From: an uncultured Lachnospiraceae bacterium
GTDB taxonomy: Bacteria; Bacillota; Clostridia; Lachnospirales; Lachnospiraceae
Assembly: GCA_934343915.1 (NCBI GenBank)
Contig: CAKRIL010000033.1
Span: 1-27,951 of the forward strand
Direction: 5' to 3'
Length of the DNA: 27,951 bases
Below the pieces are notes generated by a model that had not been told where the DNA came from, made no database searches, and saw only the letters and a program-made list of their open reading frames with translations. Shown one piece after another: positions 13,997 through 21,082 of the stretch (position 1 is its first letter; each line of letters starts with the position of its first letter). The translations under genes and the position numbers were made by a program.

Positions 13997-14830
13997 CTAA
14001 AATTTACTCAATAAATGTATAGGCGTGCTCTTTTTATAATTTTCATTTATAAGCACATGTATTTCATGTCTCAATCTACTCTTATTAAATCTTAGTAAAT
14101 TTGCCGTAAGCTGTAAGATATCCTCAGGCTTTCCAACGTCTCCAACTCCTGCACCAACAAGTGGTAGATACACTTTTGATTCCTTATTTAAATTATCACA
14201 AATTGCCATTATCATTCTTTGTAACACAACAAGATAATCATCAATTGCTATCTTCTTATTACTCCATTGACCATTCTTCTGTTCAATGTCAAAGACCTCA
14301 ATAAACAAAAACTGTACATTACTCTTTTCTTTTAGTTTCTCGGGTGGAACAATAAACCAATCTCCTTTTCGACCATTAATATCAAAACCATCATTTTTTA
14401 CTTTAAGTTCTTTTATAAAATTACCATCAACTTTCCCTTCTATCTTTTCTAAAGCCCAGCGATGTAATGAACCTTTTTTGATAGGCGCAATTTCTGAACT
14501 GACTTGAATATTAGTGTTAATCGGAATCACGAACGTAATAGTCTCAATTGAATTCTTAGAAAATTCGAAAGCTTTTTCTATTTTTCCATATTCAAAACAT
14601 ATTCTTGTCGTTCCCTTTGAATATACTTCGTTCGTTTCTCCTCTGTTATCACACCACATCCACACTACGCTCATAAGTATCGCAACAACAAGAATTCCCA
14701 ATATAATGAATAATCTACTCTTAATATTTGACGGAGTCGCTTCGGACAATGGAATAAAAACAAAAACAAAACCTATAAACGCAGAAATTATGCCTACTGT
14801 ATTCTTAAAAAACGAAAACCATTTTCTCAT
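13997..14830 (-). CDS. Two-TM plus macro-domain protein, type II Thoeris ThsA-like effector
   Basis: 277 residues. The ATG at 14830 is chosen because GAGGAG sits 8 nt upstream; the GTG at 14839 overlaps that site. Two transmembrane helices lie at about 9-27 and 40-59. From about 95 a macro-type domain of the DUF6430/ThsA class follows: strand ITFVIPINTN, the SLHRWALEKI helix, strand NVQFLFIEVFD, and the phosphate-loop-like YLPLVGAGVGDVG (221-233), then a long helix. In type II Thoeris the macro domain senses a TIR-made ADP-ribose-based signal and the membrane part kills or arrests the cell. No TIR gene is seen on either side. The neighbours are a HEPN-like gene upstream and a zinc-finger pseudogene downstream. 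It may be an orphan effector, depend on a distant TIR protein, or work with the HEPN-like protein. Confidence 0.75.
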   Translation of the reverse strand: MRKWFSFFKNTVGIISAFIGFVFVFIPLSEATPSNIKSRLFIILGILVVAILMSVVWMWCDNRGETNEVYSKGTTRICFEYGKIEKAFEFSKNSIETITFVIPINTNIQVSSEIAPIKKGSLHRWALEKIEGKVDGNFIKELKVKNDGFDINGRKGDWFIVPPEKLKEKSNVQFLFIEVFDIEQKNGQWSNKKIAIDDYLVVLQRMIMAICDNLNKESKVYLPLVGAGVGDVGKPEDILQLTANLLRFNKSRLRHEIHVLINENYKKSTPIHLLSKF

Positions 14831-15212
14831 ATCGCACACTCCTCAATTTAAAAATTGATGTTATCATTTCGATAAATTTCACATAATAATTCTATAAAAA
14901 AGTGCCCTTTTTACGACCCAAAACACATCCGAACTGAATCTTGAGCATTACCTATCTTCGCTATTACACAACATTAAACATCTTTTGTGACATCGGCTTC
15001 TCATTTTTCTTTTATCTCTCTACATGCGCCTCTCTAAGTTCTTCCATCTTGCGAAATTTCTCCTCTACATCGTCAAAACTGATTTGCGTACAAACATTCA
15101 TCATTACAAAAATGTCACTATGTCGCATAAATTGTATTTTATTACAGAATACCTATTGCTTAACAACTTTTTACAAGAAAAATTTCATACCTGAAGAATT
15201 ACTACTGATTGT
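14831..15212. other. Gap between the HEPN-like and TM-macro genes with a possible small ORF
   Basis: The only ORF worth noting is 15012-15128 on the minus strand: 38 residues, MRHSDIFVMMNVCTQISFDD then VEEKFRKMEELREAHVER, with protein-like composition but no clear ribosome binding site. The same frame is open for nine codons further upstream, to a TAG, so it may be the 3' remnant of a lost gene. The TM-macro ribosome binding site is at the left end. No strong promoter or terminator is recognised. Confidence 0.3.
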
Positions 15213-16247
15213 TTATTGTAAATATATCATTGTTTGAGGCAACTCAAGATACTCACCTATCTGCTTAGCTAATCCTTCCATTTCCTTATAAATTGACTTT
15301 TTTACAGTATAATAATCTTCTCCAAATATTTTTTCTGTTAAGCCAAACATTACATCGCTACTTATCAATTCATTCTCCTTTAATACTATTCCCAACTTAT
15401 AGTGTGCCATAGCATTACGAAATTTATCTGATTTCCATTTCGTATCAATTTTTAAAGCAGTTCCCAGCTTTGTATTTATTTGCTCAATCACATTTATCAG
15501 CGAAAAATACAATATATACCCAAATCTCAATTTTGTAGGTATTTCTTCTTTTATCCATCGTTCAACACCATATAACAAAAAATTAATCTGACATATAATT
15601 GATAACAACACAAATTTATCACTAAATTTATTGCCAACTGGTGATTTCACAAAACCCCCATAATCTCGGACACCAAATTTAAAATCATTCTTTACATAAT
15701 ATTCACTCATACCATTAAATAGTCTGATATATCGACCACTAATTTCAGTCATTGATTTTATGTACTTTCCATTATTGTTAGTAAATGAAAAAAATGGTGA
15801 ATAATATTGACATAGAATAGTGTTACCACAAATCACATCATTTATAGTGTCAATTCCATAAATATCATATAACTGAAAAGCTTTAGTAATCGGCTTGCAA
15901 ATACTTCCAAAATATTCGTCGCTTTTGTAATAAGCATTCTTTAAAAGTTCATATATTTTGTCATAGTCCTGACGCCACATCTTAATACTACTTCTAATTT
16001 GTTCATAAAAACCGGATTCCGATTCATTAAATAAAGGGATTTGAAGTTTGTATTTACTTGAATTGTTAATAGCCTTTACCCAATCCTCAGCTCCATCTAT
16101 AACAACACCAAAATACGGAAACATAGAAGGTATGTAATTTGATTCATCCGGTTTTATATGTTTCATAACGGTATAAATATATCGAAGGTCTTGCTGAATT
16201 AAAGAAAATGCTGCCTTCTGTACAGGTTTTAGTTTTAAGCTTTCCAC
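15213..16247 (-). CDS. Unrecognised protein with C-terminal HEPN-like RX4H motif
   Basis: 344 residues, no family recognised. The start is placed at GTG (16245-16247) because AAGGAG lies 9 nt upstream; the open frame extends 14 codons further to an ATG at 16289 with no site. The protein is soluble-looking and largely helical. Near the C-terminus, DKFRNAMAHYKLG gives R277-X4-H282, the R-phi-X3-H type signature of HEPN ribonuclease toxins, between predicted helices (SLINVIEQINTKLGTA before, SIYKEMEGLAKQIGEYL after), as expected for a HEPN helical bundle. The N-terminal 200 residues have no motif I can name. It is the right-most AT-rich gene of the island, on the same strand as the TM-macro gene. 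An abortive-infection RNase is a reasonable hypothesis only. Confidence 0.6.
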   Translation of the reverse strand: MESLKLKPVQKAAFSLIQQDLRYIYTVMKHIKPDESNYIPSMFPYFGVVIDGAEDWVKAINNSSKYKLQIPLFNESESGFYEQIRSSIKMWRQDYDKIYELLKNAYYKSDEYFGSICKPITKAFQLYDIYGIDTINDVICGNTILCQYYSPFFSFTNNNGKYIKSMTEISGRYIRLFNGMSEYYVKNDFKFGVRDYGGFVKSPVGNKFSDKFVLLSIICQINFLLYGVERWIKEEIPTKLRFGYILYFSLINVIEQINTKLGTALKIDTKWKSDKFRNAMAHYKLGIVLKENELISSDVMFGLTEKIFGEDYYTVKKSIYKEMEGLAKQIGEYLELPQTMIYLQ

Positions 16248-16517
16248 ATCAATTCGCTCCTTATAACATATATATACAATGCAAATCATAACTCATCATA
16301 TCACACGCTACACACCTTGTAACCTGCCAGAGTAGGCAAAAACGACATAATTTGAAAAAATTTTTCTTCTTTCTGCCATTTTCACACATAATATCCCACC
16401 TTCCAACTTTCCACTGCAATGTAAAAAGCCCCGGCTCACGCCGAGACTTCTTCTTTCATCCCTTACCTACATTTTACTGCTTTTTCCCATCTTATCTCCC
16501 CACATCCCCATCTTCTC
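16248..16517. other. Gap at the junction of AT-rich island and higher-GC chromosome
   Basis: No gene. It contains the terminator of the TipA-type gene (16422-16449) and a pyrimidine-rich plus strand. The base composition changes visibly near here. I found no direct repeat or tRNA end that would mark an insertion site. Confidence 0.4.
16422..16449 (-). terminator. Intrinsic terminator of the MerR/TipA-type gene
   Basis: On the minus strand a 10-bp stem (AAGTCTCGGC with GCCGGGGCTT, three G-U pairs) with a GTGA loop is followed by a run of five T, about 70 bp after the stop codon. Confidence 0.8.
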
Positions 16518-17264
16518 TTAACATTTCTTTCTTCTCCCCTCAATCATCGCCTTTACCGCTTTCTCGACGAACTGCGCGGTTCCTTCGCCGCCTGCTTTGT
16601 CTATGCCGGTTGTGAAGTCACCGCCGCCCGCGTACATTGCCGTGAGGCTTAACAGGATTTCATCCGTACAAGTATATAAGTGTTCCGTGATGAAGGCTTG
16701 AAGCTTTCCTGCGAGTGCTATTGCCGGCTTGCTGTCAGGGCTTTGATTTTTAATTTTGCCGAACTGAGCAAAGATTTCCATCATTTGCGCATTTAAGGCA
16801 AGCTGTTCTTCCCTGCTTCGTCCTGCCGATTTCTGCTGGTATTCCTTGTAGGCTTCCGTCTGTCCCCATGACTCTTTTGCCTGTCGCGCATATTCGTCGA
16901 TTTTTCTTGTATCGAATGCGTCAAAGGTGAAATTTTTTACGCCAATTCCTTTTATTCCAATGGCAAGGTCAATCAGGTTCTGGATATGCTCCTTGCGTAG
17001 CTCAAGCAGGTGTATCTGCTGCTCAAGCGCCTTGCTTCTGTTAAAGTCCGGGCTGTCCAAAATCTCTTTAATCTCCTTCAGCGAGAATTCAAGCTCCCTG
17101 AACAGCAGAATATGCTGCAATCGTTCCAGTGCCGCTTCGTCATATAAGCGGTAGCCCGCAGCCGTAACCTGCGCGGCAGGAAGAAGTCCTATCTTGTCAT
17201 AATAGTGAAGTGTGCGTATGCTTACTCCCGATATTTTGCTGACTTCATGTACCGTCATCATCAT
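16518..17264 (-). CDS. MerR family regulator with TipAS drug-binding domain
   Basis: 248 residues. The N-terminal MerR winged helix (VHEVSKISGVSIRTLHYYDK then IGLLP, GYRLYDEAAL) is followed by a dimerisation helix (about 75-110) and a C-terminal TipAS-type domain (about 125-240, including SWGQTEAYKEY, AQFGKIKNQSPDS and ITEHLYTCTDEILLSLTAMY). TipA-type proteins sense diverse antibiotics and activate promoters with an overlong spacer. GGAGG lies 5 nt before the first of three ATGs, which sets the start at 17264. Its own promoter has the hallmark 19-bp spacer, so autoregulation is likely. It is a solitary gene between two terminators. No drug transporter is next to it. Confidence 0.92.
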   Translation of the reverse strand: MMMTVHEVSKISGVSIRTLHYYDKIGLLPAAQVTAAGYRLYDEAALERLQHILLFRELEFSLKEIKEILDSPDFNRSKALEQQIHLLELRKEHIQNLIDLAIGIKGIGVKNFTFDAFDTRKIDEYARQAKESWGQTEAYKEYQQKSAGRSREEQLALNAQMMEIFAQFGKIKNQSPDSKPAIALAGKLQAFITEHLYTCTDEILLSLTAMYAGGGDFTTGIDKAGGEGTAQFVEKAVKAMIEGRRKKC

Positions 17265-17304
17265 TATAACCTCCGTTTTTCTGTTGTAATACCGTGATGA
17301 TAAC

Positions 17305-17335
17305 AGCATAAACTATTACCCAACGTCAGAGTCAA
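17305..17335 (-). promoter_or_regulatory. MerR-type promoter with 19-bp spacer
   Basis: On the minus strand TTGACT (complement of 17330-17335), 19 bp, then TATGCT (complement of 17305-17310). The region from the -35 to the -10 contains an imperfect dyad beginning ACTCTGAC and ending AATAGT. MerR proteins untwist such promoters to activate them. Confidence 0.8.
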
Positions 17336-17346
17336 TAATTTTTTAA

Positions 17347-17369
17347 GGCGGCATCTTCATGATGCCGCC
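17347..17369. terminator. GC-rich hairpin after the Met/His-rich membrane protein gene
   Basis: Perfect 9-bp arms GGCGGCATC and GATGCCGCC with a 5-nt loop. On the minus strand TTAAAAAATT follows rather than a T-run; on the plus strand CCACTTTTAC follows. It is probably the end of the operon to its right, although the T-tail is weak. Confidence 0.5.
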
Positions 17370-17393
17370 CCACTTTTACAAAACCTATGCTAT

Positions 17394-17852
17394 TTATTGA
17401 TTTAACAGCTTCTTATACTTAACCGTCTTCTTTATAATGTATCCCACGAAGCTTATCGCCGCGAACACCGTCGAGATGATGAGCATTGTTCCGATTTCGA
17501 TATGGAGGTACGACAGGGTTACAAAGCTGATGATTAAGAGCATCAGAAGCATCCAGCCGAAGGCTATCGCCGTGGTCACAAAGAGCATTATTATGTCCAG
17601 CACAACATCCTGTGTCGTGAATGGCTTCTGCGGGTACTTTGCATTGATATCTTTTAAGATTTCGATGCTGTCCTGCCTGGTGCTGTCATTCCTGGCACCA
17701 TCTTCCATGTGCTCTTCCATATGCATTTTCATATTTTCTTCTGAATATTCTTCATTGCTCTCTTCCATATTCTGTTCTCTATCAAGCTCTACGTCCCGTT
17801 GTATGCCATGATTCATATCCTGTTGCATACCATGCTGCATGTTCTCTTCCAT
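17394..17852 (-). CDS. Met/His-rich acidic protein with two transmembrane helices, unknown function
   Basis: 152 residues, no family recognised. The first 60 residues are hydrophilic and strikingly rich in Met, His, Gln, Glu and Asp: nine Met and four His in the first 50, with HGMQQDMNHG and MKMHMEEHME patterns. Two membrane helices follow (about 86-113 and 118-141), then a short basic tail (KKTVKYKKLLNQ) that by the positive-inside rule should face the cytoplasm, leaving the N-terminus inside as well. A GAGGT-type ribosome binding site precedes the ATG. It lies 65 bp after the GH43 lipoprotein gene with no obvious terminator between, so it may be the last gene of the arabinan operon. Metal binding by the N-terminus is a guess from composition. 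Confidence 0.7.
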   Translation of the reverse strand: MEENMQHGMQQDMNHGIQRDVELDREQNMEESNEEYSEENMKMHMEEHMEDGARNDSTRQDSIEILKDINAKYPQKPFTTQDVVLDIIMLFVTTAIAFGWMLLMLLIISFVTLSYLHIEIGTMLIISTVFAAISFVGYIIKKTVKYKKLLNQ

Positions 17853-17917
17853 ATCTTACCTCGCTTTTTACCGTTCACCGCGTAACTGCATCTGCGGATA
17901 CATCTTAAGACACCCGA

Positions 17918-19888
17918 TTAATCCACTGCTTTGCTGCCCCAAAGGGTAAGCTGGTTGGTGGTGCCGAGTGCGGTGAATACCGTTGTCTCAACGGTAGTGT
18001 TCTCAATATCCATCTTTAAAATTACACCACTGTAAGTCTCTCCGTCAAGTGTGATGTCAATATAGGCTGTTCCGTCATCGCAGCTCCATGTTCCTGTGTA
18101 TGCGCCCGTCACGGTGCCGTCAGCATTCAGGGTGATGGTCTCAGGTGTGTTCAGACCGTAATTCCTGTAGTCGATGTTAAGCTTATGGATAATCACATCA
18201 TATTTGCCGACAATCTCATCAGCAGCGAGACCATTTTCGTCAAGCTTCTCGCCCGCGGTCTGGTATGGTGCGGCAACGAGCCAGCCGTCCTTGTTAAGGA
18301 AAAGCTGGTGAACCTTTACATAGTGGCCTTCATTTCCGCTTGTCGTCCTTGTGTGGAATACGATGTACGCTCTTCCATCATCATCTACGAAGGCGCTGTT
18401 GTGTCCCTGGGCTACCTGTCCCTGTGAAAAGCTTCTCCACTTGTAGCCGCCGAAAAGACGTATTCCCGCAGAGTCGTTGGTGTTGAGAATGTAGGTATCG
18501 TAGAATGGATCTCTTCCGTTCTCGTCAACGTAGTCTCCGTCAGGTGTCTCGCTTCTGTACACTCTCACGTTGTAGCCGCCCTGTGCCGTAAGCTCGCCGT
18601 AGGACATGAACAGCCAGTAATAATCACCTATCTTCTGGATGTAGGATGCTTCGCCTGATACATACTTTCCACCGGCAATCTTTTTGCCGAAGTAAGGGTC
18701 AGAATGAATGTTGTCGTCATAGGTTACGCTGTAATCCCTGAAGCCTGTCGCCTCGTCAAGCTTCAGCATGAATATTCCGCCGCTCCATGAACCGTAGCTC
18801 ATCCACAGATTTCCGTCGTCGTCATAGAATACGCACGCATCAATGTTGTTAGGGTAATAATCTCCCCATGTTCTCTTATATCTGTCGGCAAGCTCGGTCT
18901 CACCTGTAACCTCGGCCACGTCGGTCTCGCCATAGTATTCTTCATTATAAAAGCCCGAGTACACAACAATTCCCTGATATTCCCAGTCTCCCTCGAGATT
19001 ATCAGCGGTCAGAAGCACGATGGAGGAATACCATTTATCGCCGTCAACCGACAGGTACATGCACCACTTGCCAAGCTTCTCGTTGTATATCACATCAGGA
19101 GCCCACATATATCCATCAACCTGATAGTTGGCACTTCCGTGTGCAGACCATGCTGCCGGCTCCCTAAGAATCTCTCTGTAATCAGTTGAAAGATTGTTGG
19201 TAAAGCTCTCCCAGTTCTCAAGATCATACGACTTAGCCCATGCTCTGTGCGAACCGAAAATATAATAACATTTCTTCCCTTCCTTGTCTTCCCCGACTAT
19301 TATGGCAGGGTCATGGCAGCTCACTGTTTTAATCATCTTTACCTCGTCATTTGAAAATTCTACATGATTCTGAAACATTACAACATCCACAATGTATCTT
19401 ACGGTTATCTCTTCACCGCCGTATTTTACATATACATATGGTCTTAAAGTGACCGTTTCGACCGAACCGGTTATCTTCTCCTTGACAACCTCGGCAGGAT
19501 TCTCCACCTTGGAAGCCTCCGATAAAATACCTTCATATGTGCTGCTCTCACCGTACTTTATCGCTCCGCCAAATGAAGGTGCTTCAGCCTGAGCAAGCTT
19601 CTCATCATTGCTTGATGCCGCGTACACTCTGCTGACCGTGTAGCCATCCCTGTCATTGGTGACAGTGAGTGTGTACTTTATGTCCTCGCCCGCCTTATAT
19701 TCTTCCTTGTCGGTAGACAGCTCCACCGTGATATTGTTCTCGGTCTTGGTACACACAGCACCTTTTACTGCTCCCTGTGTGTCGCTGTCCGATTGATTCT
19801 CCTTATTCCCGGCACACCCGGTAAACAGCACCGCCGCCATGAGCGGAAGTGCCAGCCACCTAAGCCTCCTGCCTGAACCTCTTCTCAT
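17918..19888 (-). CDS. GH43 endo-arabinanase-like lipoprotein
   Basis: 656 residues, surface-anchored. The ATG at 19888 follows AGGAGG with 9-nt spacing; a signal peptide ends in the lipobox LFTGC with lipid-bearing Cys25. An Ig-like segment (about 50-175) precedes a five-bladed GH43 domain (about 185-545). Catalytic positions are visible: base Asp193 in SCHDPAI, Asp350 in NNIDACVFYDDDG as pKa modulator, and acid Glu413 in VSGEASYI; HNSAFVDDDGRAY follows. A C-terminal beta-barrel (about 557-654, VGKYDVIIHKL through TLWGSK) is like that of AbnB-type endo-1,5-alpha-L-arabinanases. It probably cleaves the arabinan backbone at the cell surface. It is the distal glycosidase of the operon. Substrate inferred from domain pattern; other GH43 activities are possible. 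Confidence 0.88.
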   Translation of the reverse strand: MRRGSGRRLRWLALPLMAAVLFTGCAGNKENQSDSDTQGAVKGAVCTKTENNITVELSTDKEEYKAGEDIKYTLTVTNDRDGYTVSRVYAASSNDEKLAQAEAPSFGGAIKYGESSTYEGILSEASKVENPAEVVKEKITGSVETVTLRPYVYVKYGGEEITVRYIVDVVMFQNHVEFSNDEVKMIKTVSCHDPAIIVGEDKEGKKCYYIFGSHRAWAKSYDLENWESFTNNLSTDYREILREPAAWSAHGSANYQVDGYMWAPDVIYNEKLGKWCMYLSVDGDKWYSSIVLLTADNLEGDWEYQGIVVYSGFYNEEYYGETDVAEVTGETELADRYKRTWGDYYPNNIDACVFYDDDGNLWMSYGSWSGGIFMLKLDEATGFRDYSVTYDDNIHSDPYFGKKIAGGKYVSGEASYIQKIGDYYWLFMSYGELTAQGGYNVRVYRSETPDGDYVDENGRDPFYDTYILNTNDSAGIRLFGGYKWRSFSQGQVAQGHNSAFVDDDGRAYIVFHTRTTSGNEGHYVKVHQLFLNKDGWLVAAPYQTAGEKLDENGLAADEIVGKYDVIIHKLNIDYRNYGLNTPETITLNADGTVTGAYTGTWSCDDGTAYIDITLDGETYSGVILKMDIENTTVETTVFTALGTTNQLTLWGSKAVD

Positions 19889-20000
19889 CTTCTCACACCT
19901 CCTGATATTTCTATATTGCCTCGCAACTAAGCTGATATGCATAAATAAAATCCATTATGCACCCGCAGTCCCCGCCTGTTTTAATATCCGTCCCGTTCAT

Positions 20001-20981
20001 TCAGTTAAGATTGTTCTCATACCTGAACACCGGCTTCCCATCCTCATCCCACTTAACCTCCATGAGCATCGTGTGCCTGTTAGGGTCATAGAGCGGATCT
20101 CCGACAATCTCAAGATATGTGCGCGCGTGATATACGCACACGTCCCTGCCGTCCTCTGTCTTGGTGAAGCTGTTGTGTCCCGGACCGTAGATGCCCTTCT
20201 CCCTGTCGGAGCACAGTACGGGATGTCTCTCCTTCTTCCATGCTCTCGGGTCAAGCAGGTCTGCGTTCTCGTCAATGGAAAGCATTCCCACGCAGTAGCA
20301 CTCGCCTGTCGCACTTGCAGAGTAGGTGAGGTATATTTTTCCGTCGTGGTGGATTGCTGCCGGACCTTCGTTTACCCATATGTCTACTCTTTCCCAGTCG
20401 TAATCCGGAGTGGTGAGAAGCACCTGTGCCGTGGCAAGCTTGGTCGCAGATTCCATTTTTGCAATATAGATATTGGAAATCTGAATGCCGACGCTGACCT
20501 TCTCAGCCCAGATATAGTAATATTCACCATTATTTTCAAGTATCGTCGCATCAAGCGAAAAGGCATCAAAGGAATAGATATCGTCATCGCTTCTCTGTAT
20601 TTTGCCCTTCTCTATCCATTCGTCCTTCATCGGGTCCTGTCCCTGACACTCGAGAATGTATGGGCGCAGTCTCCATATATCCTCCGCCTTTGAAGCGGCA
20701 AAATATATGTACCACTTTCCGAACAGATAGTGAAGCTCAGGAGCCCATATATGCTTGCTCATCTCTCCGGACTCATGCTTTGTCCAGATTACCTTCTCCC
20801 CGGCATCCTTAAGTCCCAAAAGAGTATCAGAACATCTGAGTATTATCTTGTCATATGCAGGTACGGACGCGGTAAAATAATACTTTCCATCCTCCGCACG
20901 CATAACAAACGGATCTGCTCTCTGCTCTATAAAAGGTTTATTAAAATCAGTAATTTTTCCGTTTCTAGCTCTTTCTTCCAT
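20001..20981 (-). CDS. Cytoplasmic GH43 exo-alpha-L-arabinofuranosidase-like enzyme
   Basis: 326 residues with no signal peptide, so intracellular. A single GH43 propeller resembling the GH43_26 exo-1,5-alpha-L-arabinofuranosidases: base Asp23 in QRADPFV, Asp144 in FSLDATI, acid Glu205 in VNEGPAA, and the GPGHNSF loop (267-272) that carries the calcium/active-site His. It should release arabinose from imported arabino-oligosaccharides. GAGAGG lies 7 nt before the ATG. It follows the LamG lipoprotein gene after a strong intercistronic hairpin. All expected catalytic residues are present. The subfamily is a recollection from pattern and should be treated as likely. Confidence 0.88.
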   Translation of the reverse strand: MEERARNGKITDFNKPFIEQRADPFVMRAEDGKYYFTASVPAYDKIILRCSDTLLGLKDAGEKVIWTKHESGEMSKHIWAPELHYLFGKWYIYFAASKAEDIWRLRPYILECQGQDPMKDEWIEKGKIQRSDDDIYSFDAFSLDATILENNGEYYYIWAEKVSVGIQISNIYIAKMESATKLATAQVLLTTPDYDWERVDIWVNEGPAAIHHDGKIYLTYSASATGECYCVGMLSIDENADLLDPRAWKKERHPVLCSDREKGIYGPGHNSFTKTEDGRDVCVYHARTYLEIVGDPLYDPNRHTMLMEVKWDEDGKPVFRYENNLN

Positions 20982-21037
20982 ACCATATCCTCTCCCATAC
21001 TTATTTTACAGAAAAATCTGCACATTTAATTTGAAAT

Positions 21038-21070
21038 TCCCCGGGATGCTCCACATCCGCACCCCGGGGA
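21038..21070 (-). other. Very stable intercistronic hairpin between the LamG and GH43 genes
   Basis: 12-bp GC-rich arms (21038-21049 with 21059-21070, one G-U pair) around a 9-nt loop. The minus-strand sequence after it is AATTTCAAATT, a poor T-tract. It lies 12 bp after the LamG stop codon. It probably acts as a partial terminator or 3'-end stabiliser that keeps upstream messages (transporter, binding proteins) more abundant than the downstream enzymes. Confidence 0.65.
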
Positions 21071-21082
21071 TAGCCAATTTCA

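Noticed and set aside
14880..14900. An A-run and T-run pair (AAAAAAGTGCCCTTTTT) as a terminator
   Set aside because: The stem would be nearly all A-T and very short; it is more likely chance in AT-rich DNA.
14941..15237. A 98-codon plus-strand frame between the TM-macro and HEPN-like genes
   Set aside because: No ribosome binding site, composition typical of AT-rich non-coding DNA, and the end overlaps the 3' end of the HEPN-like gene. It was also checked for a TIR-like start and shows none.
20384..20587. Short minus-strand frames inside the GH43_26-like gene, and similarly 19997-20314
   Set aside because: They are alternative frames of an intact GH43 gene with no start signals of their own.
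19839..20693. A 284-codon plus-strand frame opposite the two GH43 genes
   Set aside because: It is long only because the opposite strand is GC-richer; it crosses two real genes and their intergenic gap and resembles no protein.
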